DNA from: Brachypodium distachyon
Taxonomy: Eukaryota; Streptophyta; Magnoliopsida; Poales; Poaceae
Direction: 5' to 3'
Length of the DNA stretch: 64,000 nucleotides
Assembly (NCBI RefSeq): GCF_000005505.3
Contig: NC_016132.3
Coordinates: 52,032,914 to 52,096,913 of the forward strand
The first letter of the stretch is position 1; each line of letters opens with the position of its first letter. A model generated the notes under the pieces. It made no database searches and was not told the DNA's origin. It saw nothing but the letters and a program-made list of their open reading frames with translations. Shown here piece by piece: positions 47,370-62,471 of this stretch. The position numbers were made by a program, and so were the translations under genes.

Positions 47370-47576
47370 CTTCCTCCGTCCCATATTACTAAACATATTT
47401 TAGTACTCCCTGCGATCCATATTAATTGTCGAAATATTACATGTATCTAGACGCTTTTTATGCATAGATACATCCATATTTGGGCAAACTTGAGACAATT
47501 AATATGGATCGGAGGGAGTATATAGATACGTTTATATTTACGCAAATTTGAGTCACTTAATATGAGACTGAGGGAG
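47370..47576. mobile_element. Stowaway MITE carrying a nested Stowaway MITE
   Basis: The outer element runs from CTTCCTCCGTCCCATATTA to the matching TAATATGAGACTGAGGGAG, flanked by TA. It is interrupted at a TA by a complete second Stowaway (47406-47518), so two insertion events can be ordered. Confidence 0.85.
47406..47518. mobile_element. Inner Stowaway MITE
   Basis: 113-bp element from CTCCCTGCGATCCATATTAA to GGATCGGAGGGAG with TA on both sides. It is nearly identical to the bZIP-intron MITE at 31615-31728. Confidence 0.9.
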
Positions 47577-47808
47577 TAATATTAATGCTAGTTCCACGTC
47601 GCTTATCTTTTTTTTGCTGACGGTAGTCTTATTTCGATGAAAATTTGAAGATGCATACGATGTAGCGTCGATGCACACTTAATATCGATGTAGTCTGATC
47701 ATGATGCACGCTTAATATCGCTGATTCGCTGTAGTCTTATTTCGATTCGTATAATTATTTTTTCTTTTTAAACTTTTTCAGAAAGGCCACTCGTTTTTTG
47801 AAAAAAAT

Positions 47809-47855
47809 TGTCTTTTGATAGGGTTTTTTTTAACAGGGGAATGTCTTTTGATAGG
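47809..47855 (-). mobile_element. Micro-insertion upstream of ARF1 copy 1
   Basis: Perfect 14-bp repeats TGTCTTTTGATAGG at 47809-47822 and 47842-47855 flank a 19-nt insert. On the minus strand it reads TTCCCCTGTT followed by A8 and C. It lies about 140 bases upstream of the ARF1 copy 1 TATA-like box. Confidence 0.65.
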
Positions 47856-47991
47856 TAGAAAGCGCGTGGAGCATGGTTTGATCGACAACTCCAGTCGCAG
47901 AACAGAAGGAAGCGAAGGTGTCCATGCGGGCTCCGGTTGCGCGCGACTGGGCGAGGTGCAAAGCCCACGTGACGGTGGGCCTCGTGATCTC

Positions 47992-47999
47992 TATAATAA
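47992..47999 (+). promoter_or_regulatory. TATA-like box, ARF1 copy 1
   Basis: TATAATAA at the position matching TATATAG of copy 2. Both are followed by the shared GCCTGGTCCGCACCG leader motif, so promoter and leader were duplicated with the gene. Confidence 0.5.
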
Positions 48000-48180
48000 C
48001 CCGCGCTTCGGGCCGCCTGGTCCGCACCGCACCGCACCGCACGACAGCCACAACCTCTCGCGTTGATTCGAGCGGTTCCAAGCTCCAACCCCCCCCCCCC
48101 ATCTCCGCCGGGATCAGCGGCGAAGCGGAGCGGAGAGAGCTCGAAGCGCGGAGGCGGTCGTCGTCGTCGTCGCCATCTCG

Positions 48181-50451
<2,271 letters not shown>

Positions 50452-51218
50452 AGCGTCTCGACAACTGCTTCAAGGAACAGATCCGCTGGATGTCTGAACA
50501 ACTCACTGCTGCCATTTTCTATATTCTGATATCCTCCTTCTGATATATGTATACACTAAAAATATTGTATCGGCTTGTGAAGACAGAGGCTGCCCTTTAA
50601 GGGGGGCTAGTATCAGGTTGTTTCTTCGTGTGGTATCATCTCTCCTTTGAGGGGGCTAGTTCGGTTTTACAAGGTTTACCGTGTCGACCATATGCATGTA
50701 CCTGTATACGTTTTTGAAATGTAGTAAAGTTGAGGTGCCTTGCCAATTGTTGCTAGCTCTGCTCAGTGATTTGGATGTTGCTAATGTAGATGCGAACGTT
50801 GTTCTTACAGTACTACAGTTATACTCCACTTTGAGCTGAGCGTATCTTATTTATTTTCGCTGATCGGTCCCATGTCCGATGTGGTTTCTTCTGTATTTCC
50901 GTATTGGCTGTCAGTATCGTTATACGGCACCAATATTTTTGGGAAGTCCACTCGCGTAATGGATGATTGATTGTTGGGTGTATATGGCACCATCGGCATG
51001 GAGTTGTGTACTTGTGTTTTGTCGACAATCTTCCGTTCTAATGCAGCGGAGTATCGTAGAACCGGGTCACCGGACACCGGGACACAGTGAATCACAGACA
51101 ACCGTATATGCCTCGAAATATGCAGCTGTTGTTACGATATTCGGGTGGAGCCGATTCAACGCAACACCTGACTCATGTTTCACCCTAGAGAAATTTGCTC
51201 TATTTTGTTTTTGGGTTC

Positions 51219-51257
51219 CCAAATCAAGTTTTCTTTTTGAGAAACCAAATCAAGTTT
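51219..51257 (-). mobile_element. Micro-insertion between the ARF1 genes
   Basis: Perfect 13-bp repeats CCAAATCAAGTTT at 51219-51231 and 51245-51257 flank a 13-nt insert. On the minus strand it is TTTCTC followed by AAAAAGA. Confidence 0.6.
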
Positions 51258-51275
51258 CTTATACGTACTGAGCTA

Positions 51276-51357
51276 CTCCCTCCGTTTCATAATTCTTGTC
51301 TCAGATTTGCGTCTAGATACATGTAAGACTCCGACAAGAATTATGAAACAAAGAGAA
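51276..51357. mobile_element. Stowaway MITE between the ARF1 genes
   Basis: 82-bp hairpin element: CTCCCTCCGTTTCATAATTC pairs with GAATTATGAAACAAAGAGA. TA on both sides. Confidence 0.8.
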
Positions 51358-51405
51358 TATTTTTGTAAGTTATTAGTGTTTCACCTCACGAGTGTTTCAG
51401 CAATA

Positions 51406-51586
51406 CTCCCTCAGTCCCATATTTCGGTTACGAGATTCCCTGCTGGGATTGAGGGGGATTAGGAGGAAAATGAACATAACCGAACTATGCCTTAAGACTT
51501 TCTATACATTTATCTAGACGTTTTTTTAGACATAGATACATGTATATTTGGACAAATTTGAGTCATTTAATATGAGAAGAAGGGAG
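51406..51586. mobile_element. Stowaway MITE upstream of ARF1 copy 2
   Basis: 181-bp element with ends CTCCCTCAGTCCCATAT and ATATGAGAAGAAGGGAG, flanked by TA. It lies about 190 bases before the copy 2 TATA box. Confidence 0.8.
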
Positions 51587-51776
51587 TACATTTTTCATTA
51601 ATATTTCGTCCTGATGTCAGTAACGTTTGCAAAGTTAAATCGTCGTTATCTTTTTTTAGCGAAATTTATCTTCTTCTTTTTTTTAGCGCCGGAGGAAGGG
51701 AAAGGTGGCGTCGGCGACAGCGGTCGACTGGGCGCGTTGTTTCAAAGGCCAAGTGATGGTGGGCCTAGCGCCCTTC

Positions 51777-51783
51777 TATATAG
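51777..51783 (+). promoter_or_regulatory. TATA box, ARF1 copy 2
   Basis: TATATAG followed at once by the duplicated leader motif GCCTGGTCCGCACCG. The preceding block (GACTGGGCG ... GTGGGCCT) is also shared with copy 1. Confidence 0.55.
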
Positions 51784-51975
51784 CCCGCCTGGTCCGCACC
51801 GGCAGTCCGGCACCGCACCGCACGGCAGCCACAGCCTCGCGTTGTATTCATACTGTTCCAAGAAAAAGAAAAAAAGCTCCAACTCCACCCGTCTCCGCCG
51901 AGATCAGGAGCCCGCGGCGCAGCGGAGCGGAGAGAGCTCGAAGTGCGGAGGAGGCCGTCTGTCCTCGCCAACTCG

Positions 51976-54426
<2,451 letters not shown>

Positions 54427-54720
54427 AGCGTCTGGACATCTGCTCCAGCAACTCACTGCCGCCATTTTACATATATGTAGACACTCTAAACAGATTATAT
54501 GGGTGCTTGTGAAAACAGGAGCTCTCCTTTGAGAGAGCTAGTATCAGGTTGTTTCTTCGTGTGGGTATTAACAGTGTTTCTGTTTGGTTTACAAGGTTTA
54601 CCGTGTTGACCATATGTATGCACCCGTGTGTTTTCGAGATGATACAGTAGCGTTGTGGAATAGTGCCAGTTCGGATCTGGTTCCTTGTGTACCCTCGTGT
54701 GGCTGTCGGTATCACTATTT

Positions 54721-54814
54721 GTCGATAATGTTTGCGGAAATCCACTAACGTACTCAATGACCATTCGTCGATAATGTTTGTGGAAATCACTAATCAGCTA
54801 ACGTACTCCATGAC
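54721..54814. repeat. Imperfect tandem duplication downstream of ARF1 copy 2
   Basis: Units at 54721-54762 and 54767-54814 share GTCGATAATGTTTG.GGAAA and ACGTACTC.ATGACC. Copy 1 has a single related segment near 50905-50965, so the duplication arose after the gene duplication. Confidence 0.75.
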
Positions 54815-55821
54815 CATGAAGAGTGCGTATGGCATTATGGGACATGACGCATGTGCACATAGGTCATGGGGCGCATCTACATGCCGGCAGCCTCTCTAGA
54901 ACCCAATTTCAGCACAATTTTTTAGAGAAGCGCCACTGTCACATTTCCCCCAGGCCTCTGTTTTAGCTTTTGGAATTGCAGTTTATTATCTGATTTGGTA
55001 GGAACTATCCTTGAACTTCAATTGTCTCAGGCATTGAATAATATTATTGTTTTGAATTGTCTTTCCATAGAACCGACAAATATGATGAATGTCGAACACT
55101 CGAACTCGTAGCATCATTACAATAGCATCATTGAAACTATCAAACTCGTAGCAACACTGTCATGTGTAGCGCCATCGGTCCATGGAGCCATCAACGGTGG
55201 GAGCTAGAACGTGGACACCAAATGGAGCCAGCCCGTCCTCATGAACATATTCTCCCCTCATCTCTCAAAGTGCTCATCACGTAGCCAGTAGCGGCCTACT
55301 CTAACGATTGTAGTTATGGAAACACATGCATGCATTACCAATCATCTCATGCTTTTTGAGTGGGTAGGCTGGTTCACTTCCTCGATACACATGCGAAGGA
55401 AAACTCTATACACACGCATAGCATGAACATCAACTACGTAATTCATTTCTGCCTAACATGCCCATAAACTGCTCACTAGTTGCCGATGCTTTGGCACTCA
55501 CTAGAGTCAGCGGCAGGAATCTTCAGGAGTCGTCGAGAACGGGGATATTCAGGAGATGACAACAGCGAGGCGGGCAACAGAGAGGCCCTAGACGACTAGG
55601 CTCGAGAGTGAGCTAGGAGGGGCCCGAGGAACTGGAGATTGGTAAACTGGAAAACTGGGGCCTATGGGTGTGTGCGCCTGTGCGGTGGCAAACTGGAAAA
55701 CTGAGAGTATTTTAGGCTTTAGAGAAGCTCATGAAACTGTAAGACCAGCTTCCGGGAATAGCTTACTTTACACGAGATTCCAGAGGAGCAGCCAATTTCG
55801 GCTCTTAAGTTGATTTGGAAG

Positions 55822-55891
55822 CCTGTTAGGTTGATTTTTTTTTCCTCCCTCCTTTCTAGCTTCAGCTTCCGAGGACCTGTTAAGTTGATTT
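55822..55891 (-). mobile_element. 38-nt insertion with 16-bp direct repeats
   Basis: The 16-bp repeats at 55822-55837 and 55876-55891 (CCTGTTA.GTTGATTT, one mismatch) flank a 38-nt insert. On the minus strand it ends GGAGGGAGG followed by A7. The neighbouring TTAAGTTGATTTGGAAGCC also occurs twice, so a simple duplication is an alternative. Confidence 0.5.
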
Positions 55892-55914
55892 GGAAGCCAA
55901 AAAGAACATGAGAT

Positions 55915-56020
55915 CCGAGTATCTCCGACCTGGCCACCCACACGCACTCGACGCACGCTGCCGAAAAAAGATTACCACCGAGGTTGCACATAGAAGTCAT
56001 CGTCATCACAAGGATCAAAG
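55915..56020. repeat. Copy of the repeat seen at 25180-25270
   Basis: The order of CACACGCACTC, GCTGCCGAAAAAAGATT, ACCGAGGTTG and AGAAGTCATCGTCATCAC matches 25190-25270. It lacks the A/T tail, so it is an incomplete copy of the same presumed LINE 3' region. Confidence 0.55.
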
Positions 56021-56360
56021 ACAAGTAGTGTGTCCACGATCTCTTTTGCCGATATCAAGTTGTCAGACCATGCGTGAGAACAAGTGAAATATCTGGAAGT
56101 TGATCACGTACAGAATGACGAAACCAGGATCACGGAATAACTGGCGAAGAAAAATGTGCCCTCATTACAGGGCTTCCGCTGTTCAACTCTTGTTTGGCAA
56201 AAAAAAAAGGATGCCAAAGTAATCGAATCCTCACCACGACTTATAATGATGAATTTGTTACACCTTGTGAATGAGATAAAGAACGACAGTATAGCTATAT
56301 AGGCACACAAGAACTCACATCAAAGGTTCAACCAGCTAAAGTCAAGAAATCCAAATGGTG

Positions 56361-59354
56361 TCAATGTGCTGCCGTTGCCACAGAGATCCAAGTGTGATAT
56401 AGCCCGTAGGTTTTTGACCTGGAAAGCTCACAATCAATAAAATGCATACCCCTCTCTTAAAATAATATAAGTCAAGTTCTGAATAAAAGCAGGAATGTGC
56501 CAAAAACCAAGGAACAGAACTAGAAATTCGTTGAATAAATTGAGGGGAGACAAGGAAAGGATCTACTCACAAATATATATTTTTGGGATCAATTTCATTG
56601 AACAAATTGATGTAGAAGCGGAAACCATCTGGGCTAACATCCCTGCAGAGGAGGCCTGAGAAAAAAAATGTCGTTAGTTAGTTCTTTCAGCCTGGAACTA
56701 AATACATAGCTTGCAAATACTTGAAGGGGGTAGTCGCAGAACACCTTTATTTTCTGCATTCAGAAGATGCTCCTTCGCTAAAGCTGGTGTGATCCCCAGT
56801 GTCAATGCAGCATCGCTGGGGCTTATTCCCTTCTGAAGAGCATTCAGCTTTTGTGCGAGTGATGATATTCTTGCAAATACCTATGTTTATGAGGGAGTCG
56901 GGGGTCAGTGTGTGACCATGTGCTACTGCTAAGGATGGTAGTACAAAGCAACCGTCAATAATTACATGGAAACATGTGGATACTCACGTACAAAAATTAA
57001 CCAGTCATTCATTCCAAACTTTAGAACAATATTATTTTTATAGAATAAGATTTGCTAGGTCCAGAGACAAAATCAAGGCACACTTTTTGTATGGGTGCTT
57101 CCTGTTATGCAATGTGGTAGGCTACTCAATATGGATATAAGATGACGGACTTATGATTGCCATGCATTACCTCATCATCACTATGCGACTTGGTCTGGAT
57201 CACCTTCACTCCACTATCAAATTTCCGGAGCATTACTGGGCTGCTTATTACAAATCAACATCTATAAGCAAAACATCAAAGCCATAATTAATTGCTGGTC
57301 ACAAACCAGCTGAAAGATATCTAGGAATTAGATTACTCATTGTTTTTTTAAATAAATCGTCTTGGATTTGTATATTCAGACAATTAAAGACCAACAATTA
57401 TCACGAACACGATATACATACACGTCAAATTTCTCCCAAAGGGAGCAAGCTTGCAAGAGATCCTCTGGTGAAATCAACTCTAGAAACAAATAAAAAATAA
57501 ATTTCAGAACACAACTGACAAGGATAATTCTTATAGATATTCATCAGCAAAAGACAGACCTGTTCCCCTAGCACGGTTGAAGAGACAGTAGACGTCAACT
57601 AGTGCGATCATACCACCTGCTTTCTCAACTGGTATTCTTACGAAGTCAGCCAGCTGGTGATAAACGTAACAGGGGGAAAGAAGCCTCAGTAAGTCTAATT
57701 ATTAGCATATGCAGCTTAGAATGGAAAAAGACGGAAGATGAAAAAAAGGGCTTCCAAAGTACAACAGTTCCTACCATCTGAATATGCAAGCAAAAGTGTG
57801 AGAGGTTTTTTTGGTACTTTAATTGAACTTGCAGTTCCCCTGCTCCCCCCAAACACATGGCAGATTTGCTTTTCTCTGTGGGATTATTTTCACTGGCTTG
57901 AGGGGGATTGAAAGGTGATCTAACATCCAATGTCCCAAATTAGCTGAAAGCCCAGCTGGGGCATATCATTCTTTTTACCAACAAGGTAAACAAGGCCTTA
58001 AAGGTTCCAAATTCGATCTGGCTCATGTATAAGCAGCATGCAAAAACTGAACCATCCAAATGAGCACTTATTACTGTTCAATGCAAGGAGAGTTTCACAT
58101 TGGATGAAAGAGAACCAGATGACTGTTTCCGTCAAGTGCAAACAATTTAGCCTGAAAATTAGTGATGTGCATATACATGCGTGCATACATACGTTGGTGA
58201 TGAAGTACACAGTTAAAACTTTTTTTAAGGAAACAATTAAAACCTTACCGGCAATGCGATTTACAAAATTCATGCATTATTGTTCCAATCACCTATTTAG
58301 CTAACGTAGCCAGTGAGAATGTTCCGCGATGAGTGAAGGAAAGACATGAACAAGCACACATTACCTGTCTTGACAGCTGCTGATGGTACAAAGCACCAGC
58401 CGTTTCTTTTGTCACAGGAGACACGATGCCAACACTCAGTAGCAAATCCTGCATGTCTTGCTTAGATCCCATCTCTTCATCACCGGAATTCGATTGAGCA
58501 GATGAATTCGTCAACAACTTTTGCCTCATTTTCTCAGCTAACTCCATCATTTCCTTGGCTTTGCTCTGTAGAGGAAGGAGATATCCACGAAATTACAACA
58601 AATTCATTGCCATTAAGGGCATGGTGATCCAATATCAGATGTTTGTACTCCACTACAAGCAATAAAATTACAGCAACACTTCAAGCAGGAAGCAGCAAAG
58701 AGGATCTCGAACCATGAGTGCGTTGAGATCCTGGAAGGCATCCTGCAAGTTTTGCCCCGCACTCTCCCACGTTTCCTGCTCCTTCCGCAGTATCCCCGAG
58801 ACCCCAACCACAGGCATCCTGGTCGCAATATCCTCCTCCACCGCGGGCGCGGATCCACCCGCCGCCGAGGCGCCGCTCGCCGGAACAGCCGCGGGGGCCG
58901 CCTCCCAGGCCCTAGCGCGCATAGCCTCGAGCAACCTCCCGTAGAACACATCCACGTCCGCCTTGCACGTGACGACGACGGCGACGACCTCCGATCGCGA
59001 TGGGGGAAGGGAGATCTGGAGGCGGATGCGCGGATGATGCGACGACGACGAGGAGGACGAGGAGAAGATGGAGCGGAGGGGGTTGTGGTTGTGTCTGCGA
59101 TGGGGAGGGTACGGGTGGACGATGGAAGCGAGGGGGAGAGCGCGCGCGGACAGGGAAGGCTCGTGGAGGAAGATGAGGCGACGGGAGGTGAGCGCGAGGA
59201 GGCAGCCGCGGAGGGGCGCGCGGCTGGGGTTCTCCTCGGGCTCGAGGTCCACGAGCGGGAGGAGGTGCCTCTCGATCTCGCCGGCGGACAGCACCGGGCG
59301 GCCGGACGCCGTGACGGTCGCGGACGGGAGCCAGTCGGCTGCGGCGACGGACAT
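56361..59354 (-). CDS. VPS36: Vacuolar protein sorting-associated protein 36 (ESCRT-II)
   Basis: Eight coding exons on the minus strand: 59354-58713, 58565-58365, 57653-57560, 57479-57422, 57240-57171, 56880-56745, 56655-56571 and 56418-56361. They total 1344 bases and 447 residues, close to the roughly 440 of Arabidopsis VPS36. VPS36 is the ESCRT-II subunit that binds ubiquitinated cargo and phosphoinositides on endosomes. The N-terminal GLUE-like PH domain spans about 10-150 ([18 protein letters not shown]). The conserved [74 protein letters not shown] and [15 protein letters not shown] mark the EAP30 winged-helix region. Exon 7 could read to an early TGA (NIYL-stop). Splicing at its GTGAGT to exon 8 adds [18 protein letters not shown], which fits the family C terminus. 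An upstream in-frame ATG at 59429 seems less likely than 59354. Confidence 0.92.
58210..58243 (-). mobile_element. Micro-insertion in VPS36 intron, TTTCCTTA7
   Basis: The 10-bp repeats at 58210-58219 and 58234-58243 (CA.TTAAAAC, one mismatch) flank a 14-nt insert. On the minus strand it is TTTCCTT followed by seven A. It is one base from the insert at 3011-3024. Confidence 0.5.
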
Positions 59355-61087
59355 GGCTGTGGAGTGTTTGGACTTTGGGGTTTTCCCGTAGCCGTGGTGA
59401 TCTTTTTGCAAGTTTGGAAAACGGAGCATATGATTTAGAACTGCTTTTTTTTTTCAAATTCATTGTGAAGGTCATGCACACTGGGTGACGTAAGCTTTTT
59501 CTTAACGATGTCATGTAGAATAAAATCTCATGTGAAAGAAAGAGAAACGAAGAAAAGGCACAAGACTTCTCTTAATTAAGAGATGATCTCTTCACAAGAA
59601 TGATAAGGCGAAGATAAGGCAAATTTATCATTGTACTAGATTTCACATTTTCTTAGCATTTATTTAGTTAATTTTATTCATTTAAACATTAATTCTAAGA
59701 TAGAACACTAAGAGATAACCCATTGTACAACATGTTTTGTTATCTTTTCTAATTGATGTGGAATGTCTAACATAAGACAGTCTTATCAACCATTGTACAT
59801 GCCTAAGCGTCCAAAATCTGAACAAGATTCCGAATAGTCGTGTATTAGACATCCATGAAGCAAAGTCAGTATTGACTATCTAAATCATCTACTCCTTACT
59901 CCGTATATCGATGATAAATTAACACATATAATGTATTATGTCTTTAAATTATTTCTAGCATTAAATTTGCCGGTAAAGATGAAGACTCTTAGCTTAGTCT
60001 TAATCGACTTTTGGTAAAACTCATACTCTTTATGAAAAGTCAGTTATCATATCTCTGTTATTTCTATCTCCTGCACATTCAATTTTTAAATAAAAGTCGA
60101 TATTGATTATCCATGTCACCTTGAGCCCATGGTGAAATAAAACATAGAAGAAATTATGTGTTTAAACCGGCTACATATAATTTTTCAGCATTAAATTCGA
60201 TAGCGTATAATAGTTACGAGGTCGGCTCTTAGCTGACTCTTTGGTAAGAGTGTGACTCTCGTGAAGAGCCGGTTCTCTTTTATCTCATATCTCTTTCTTC
60301 TCCACGTCAATAATTTTCGAATCTACTAAACTTGGAGAGCTTCTCTTCCAGCAGCCCGAGCGATGCTCACACTACAACGCGCCCCTCCGTTTGTGCCCCG
60401 TCGCCACACTATCTCGTGGCCCACTCTTTTGACCGTTGTTCCAATCTTACACGTGTCGCCTGGCTGATGCGTGTGTGACCTCTGGATATTTTCTAGGCCA
60501 TGCAAAGCTACATCAAAACTCTAAAAACTCGATCCCGAGGCCCCACAAACCCCCCTTGCCTCACCTTTGACTGATAACACAAAGAAGAGTCAACATTTTT
60601 AAATGCTCTTAGGGCATCCATAACAATAGATTCAATATTGATTTTCCACGTCACGTGGAACCAACGGTAAAGTAAATAATACACACAATGTGTTGTGCTT
60701 TTGAGCAGACTCTACATGATCTATTAGCATTAGATTTGACTGTGTACAATGGTAATGAGATCAACTTTTAGCTAACTCTGATTCAACTATTTACTAAGAA
60801 TCTAGCTCTCCACATCAGATTCAACTAAGGGTCGACTTTTATGGATAACCTTAGGTGCTATGATGATACCATATCAAAGTTAAGTCATGCTCGCGGTCTC
60901 ATCTAAGTTTGCATGATCACACCACCTACGTGACAAACCGAACGCTGACTATAAAACTCAATGCTTCCTTCCCTCGTTTCTAAGTCACTAAAGACATCCA
61001 TGGCCATGGTCGTGCTCGTTCATGCATACCTGTGAGAACCTATCCATGAATGCCAAAGCGAGTTAGCCTCTCACATTAGTCCCAGTC
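59355..61087. other. VPS36 promoter and intergenic region
   Basis: The VPS36 leader lies close to 59400. Beyond that the region is AT-rich with three diverged copies of a repeat (see the next entry). No gene is supported. Confidence 0.5.
59862..60850. repeat. Three diverged copies of a ~220-bp repeat
   Basis: Copies start near 59862, 60094 and 60629. They share the order: A.TATTGA.TATC or TTTTCC, a CACGTCAC-like block, ATAAT/ATGTGTT, CTACAT.AT, TAGCATTA.ATTTG, AATG.TA.GA, TCTTAGCT.A.TCT and AACT.TTT. The copies are heavily diverged, and the third is separated by about 300 bases of other DNA. Origin is not recognised; an old MITE or amplified promoter-type repeat are options. Confidence 0.55.
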
Positions 61088-61413
61088 TGTTGAAATTGTG
61101 AGCCAAATTCATTAAGACGAACTTCTGACAGAGCGTAACGAGGCCCGTCGCCGGTAGGCTTGGGCCGAAGCGGAGCAGAGTCTGAAGCCCCAATTTCACA
61201 TATTATATATACCCCCTTGTAAAGCCGCCGGTTGGGATAAGTTGCATTGTGAAATATCCATGGCGTTGTGTAAACACTCCCGTGATAGTGAAATTTTGCT
61301 GGCCGACGTCCGTGGTTTTTTCTTGTCTTTGTTGTAGAGGTTTTCCACATTAAAATCATGTGTCTCATGTTGTGGTTTCCATTTTTTGTTATTTGCTTGT
61401 CGCGTTTATAACA
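61088..61413 (+). mobile_element. Solo LTR, Ty1/copia type
   Basis: The segment starts TGTTGAAATTGTGAGCC and ends CGCGTTTATAACA, the TG...CA form of an LTR. Inside are a TATATATA box near 61205 and the CCGTGGTTTTTTC ... AGGTTTTCCACATTAAAATC block that grass copia LTRs carry before their 3' end. The 5-bp flanks CAGTC and CATTC differ at one base, an aged target duplication. No internal domain follows, so it is a solo LTR left by recombination. Confidence 0.75.
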
Positions 61414-62471
61414 CATTCCTCCAACGATGGAGCCAGGAATTCAACATGATTGGGACAAGTTGGGATTAGGAGGGAGGGGGGGGACGAATTAGAGACTTGA
61501 CCTATGTTTAAGTGATTTTTAATAAGCTAATTAGTAAGCATTAAGTAAAATGAAATTTCTTAGGGGGACCGTCCATGCATTCCTCCATTCTTGCGAAACA
61601 ATAGTGAGTATCCAGCGCATGGTGTGAAATCTCTTCTTCTTTCAGGTCTATAACATTCACATACGCTCCGCGATTTATAATAAGTGTCACTACGTAACAG
61701 CTCGTTGAAACTTGAATCTTTCAAAATCCGTTACTATTGAGATAAACGAACTGATGAATAGTTGAGCAAACCCTGCTCCATGCTAAAAAAGAGATTTGTA
61801 TACTCTAACGTCGCCATGCAATGCCACAACCCAACATTGCTCAATCTAGCCTGTCAATTTCAAAATCGACGGTGCTAATTATAAGCCTGGCTGACTAAAG
61901 TATAGAAATGTGAGGCTTACAACTAGCATCATTGGACCGCCGAACGATTCGAAACTCGTCGGTGTCCTCCTCGGAGTACAGGTGACAACAGCCTGTGATC
62001 TGATTATGAAAAGAAAATTGAAACGGTGCATCAGACCGTTACTACTTAGCAGGGAGTATACTTTGCTTGGTTTATTGCACGAAATTAATTGACACCACGA
62101 TGCCTCCGACTCGATAAAAACAACAAGCAAAGGTTGCCGTTAAGCTTTTTCTAAGTTAATTTTTTTTTCCCCGACCCGTCGGCTTTCAGCCACTAATCCC
62201 CAACGCCTTTTTCTCGCTTCGCCTTCCCTTCTCCCATCCACCCCACCTCCAGACTCGCCGTCGCCGCCATTCCCATTCGTCTCCTCCTCCCCTCCAGTAA
62301 ACCCTAGCCACCGAATCCCCCAATCCCCAATCAGCGCCCAAATCTGTAGCCCGCCGCGGCCACAATCGAGCTAGGGCTCGCCAATTTCGGACCGAGCCGT
62401 CGAGGCTCTCTGGTTCCGCCGATTTTTTGGGTAAATTTTTTTCCGGGGGATTTCTGCTTTATCTGGTGGAG
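61414..62471. other. Intergenic region and AGD14 promoter/leader
   Basis: AT-rich spacer to about 62160, then CT-rich DNA typical of a housekeeping leader up to the ATG. No separate gene is supported. Confidence 0.5.

Larger units (their letters stand above)
54840..56360. other. Intergenic region between ARF1 copy 2 and VPS36
   Basis: No gene is supported. It contains a micro-insertion (55822-55891), a repeat remnant related to 25180-25270, and the probable VPS36 3' UTR near the right edge. Confidence 0.5.

Noticed and set aside
51640..51695. Two T-runs ending TAGCG upstream of ARF1 copy 2
   Set aside because: They resemble reversed LINE tails, but the flanking repeat is at most seven bases, so not counted.
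59355..59429. N-terminal extension of VPS36 from an upstream ATG at 59429
   Set aside because: The added 25 residues (LQKDHHGYGKTPKSK) do not resemble a GLUE domain start. The ATG at 59354 gives a family-like N terminus.
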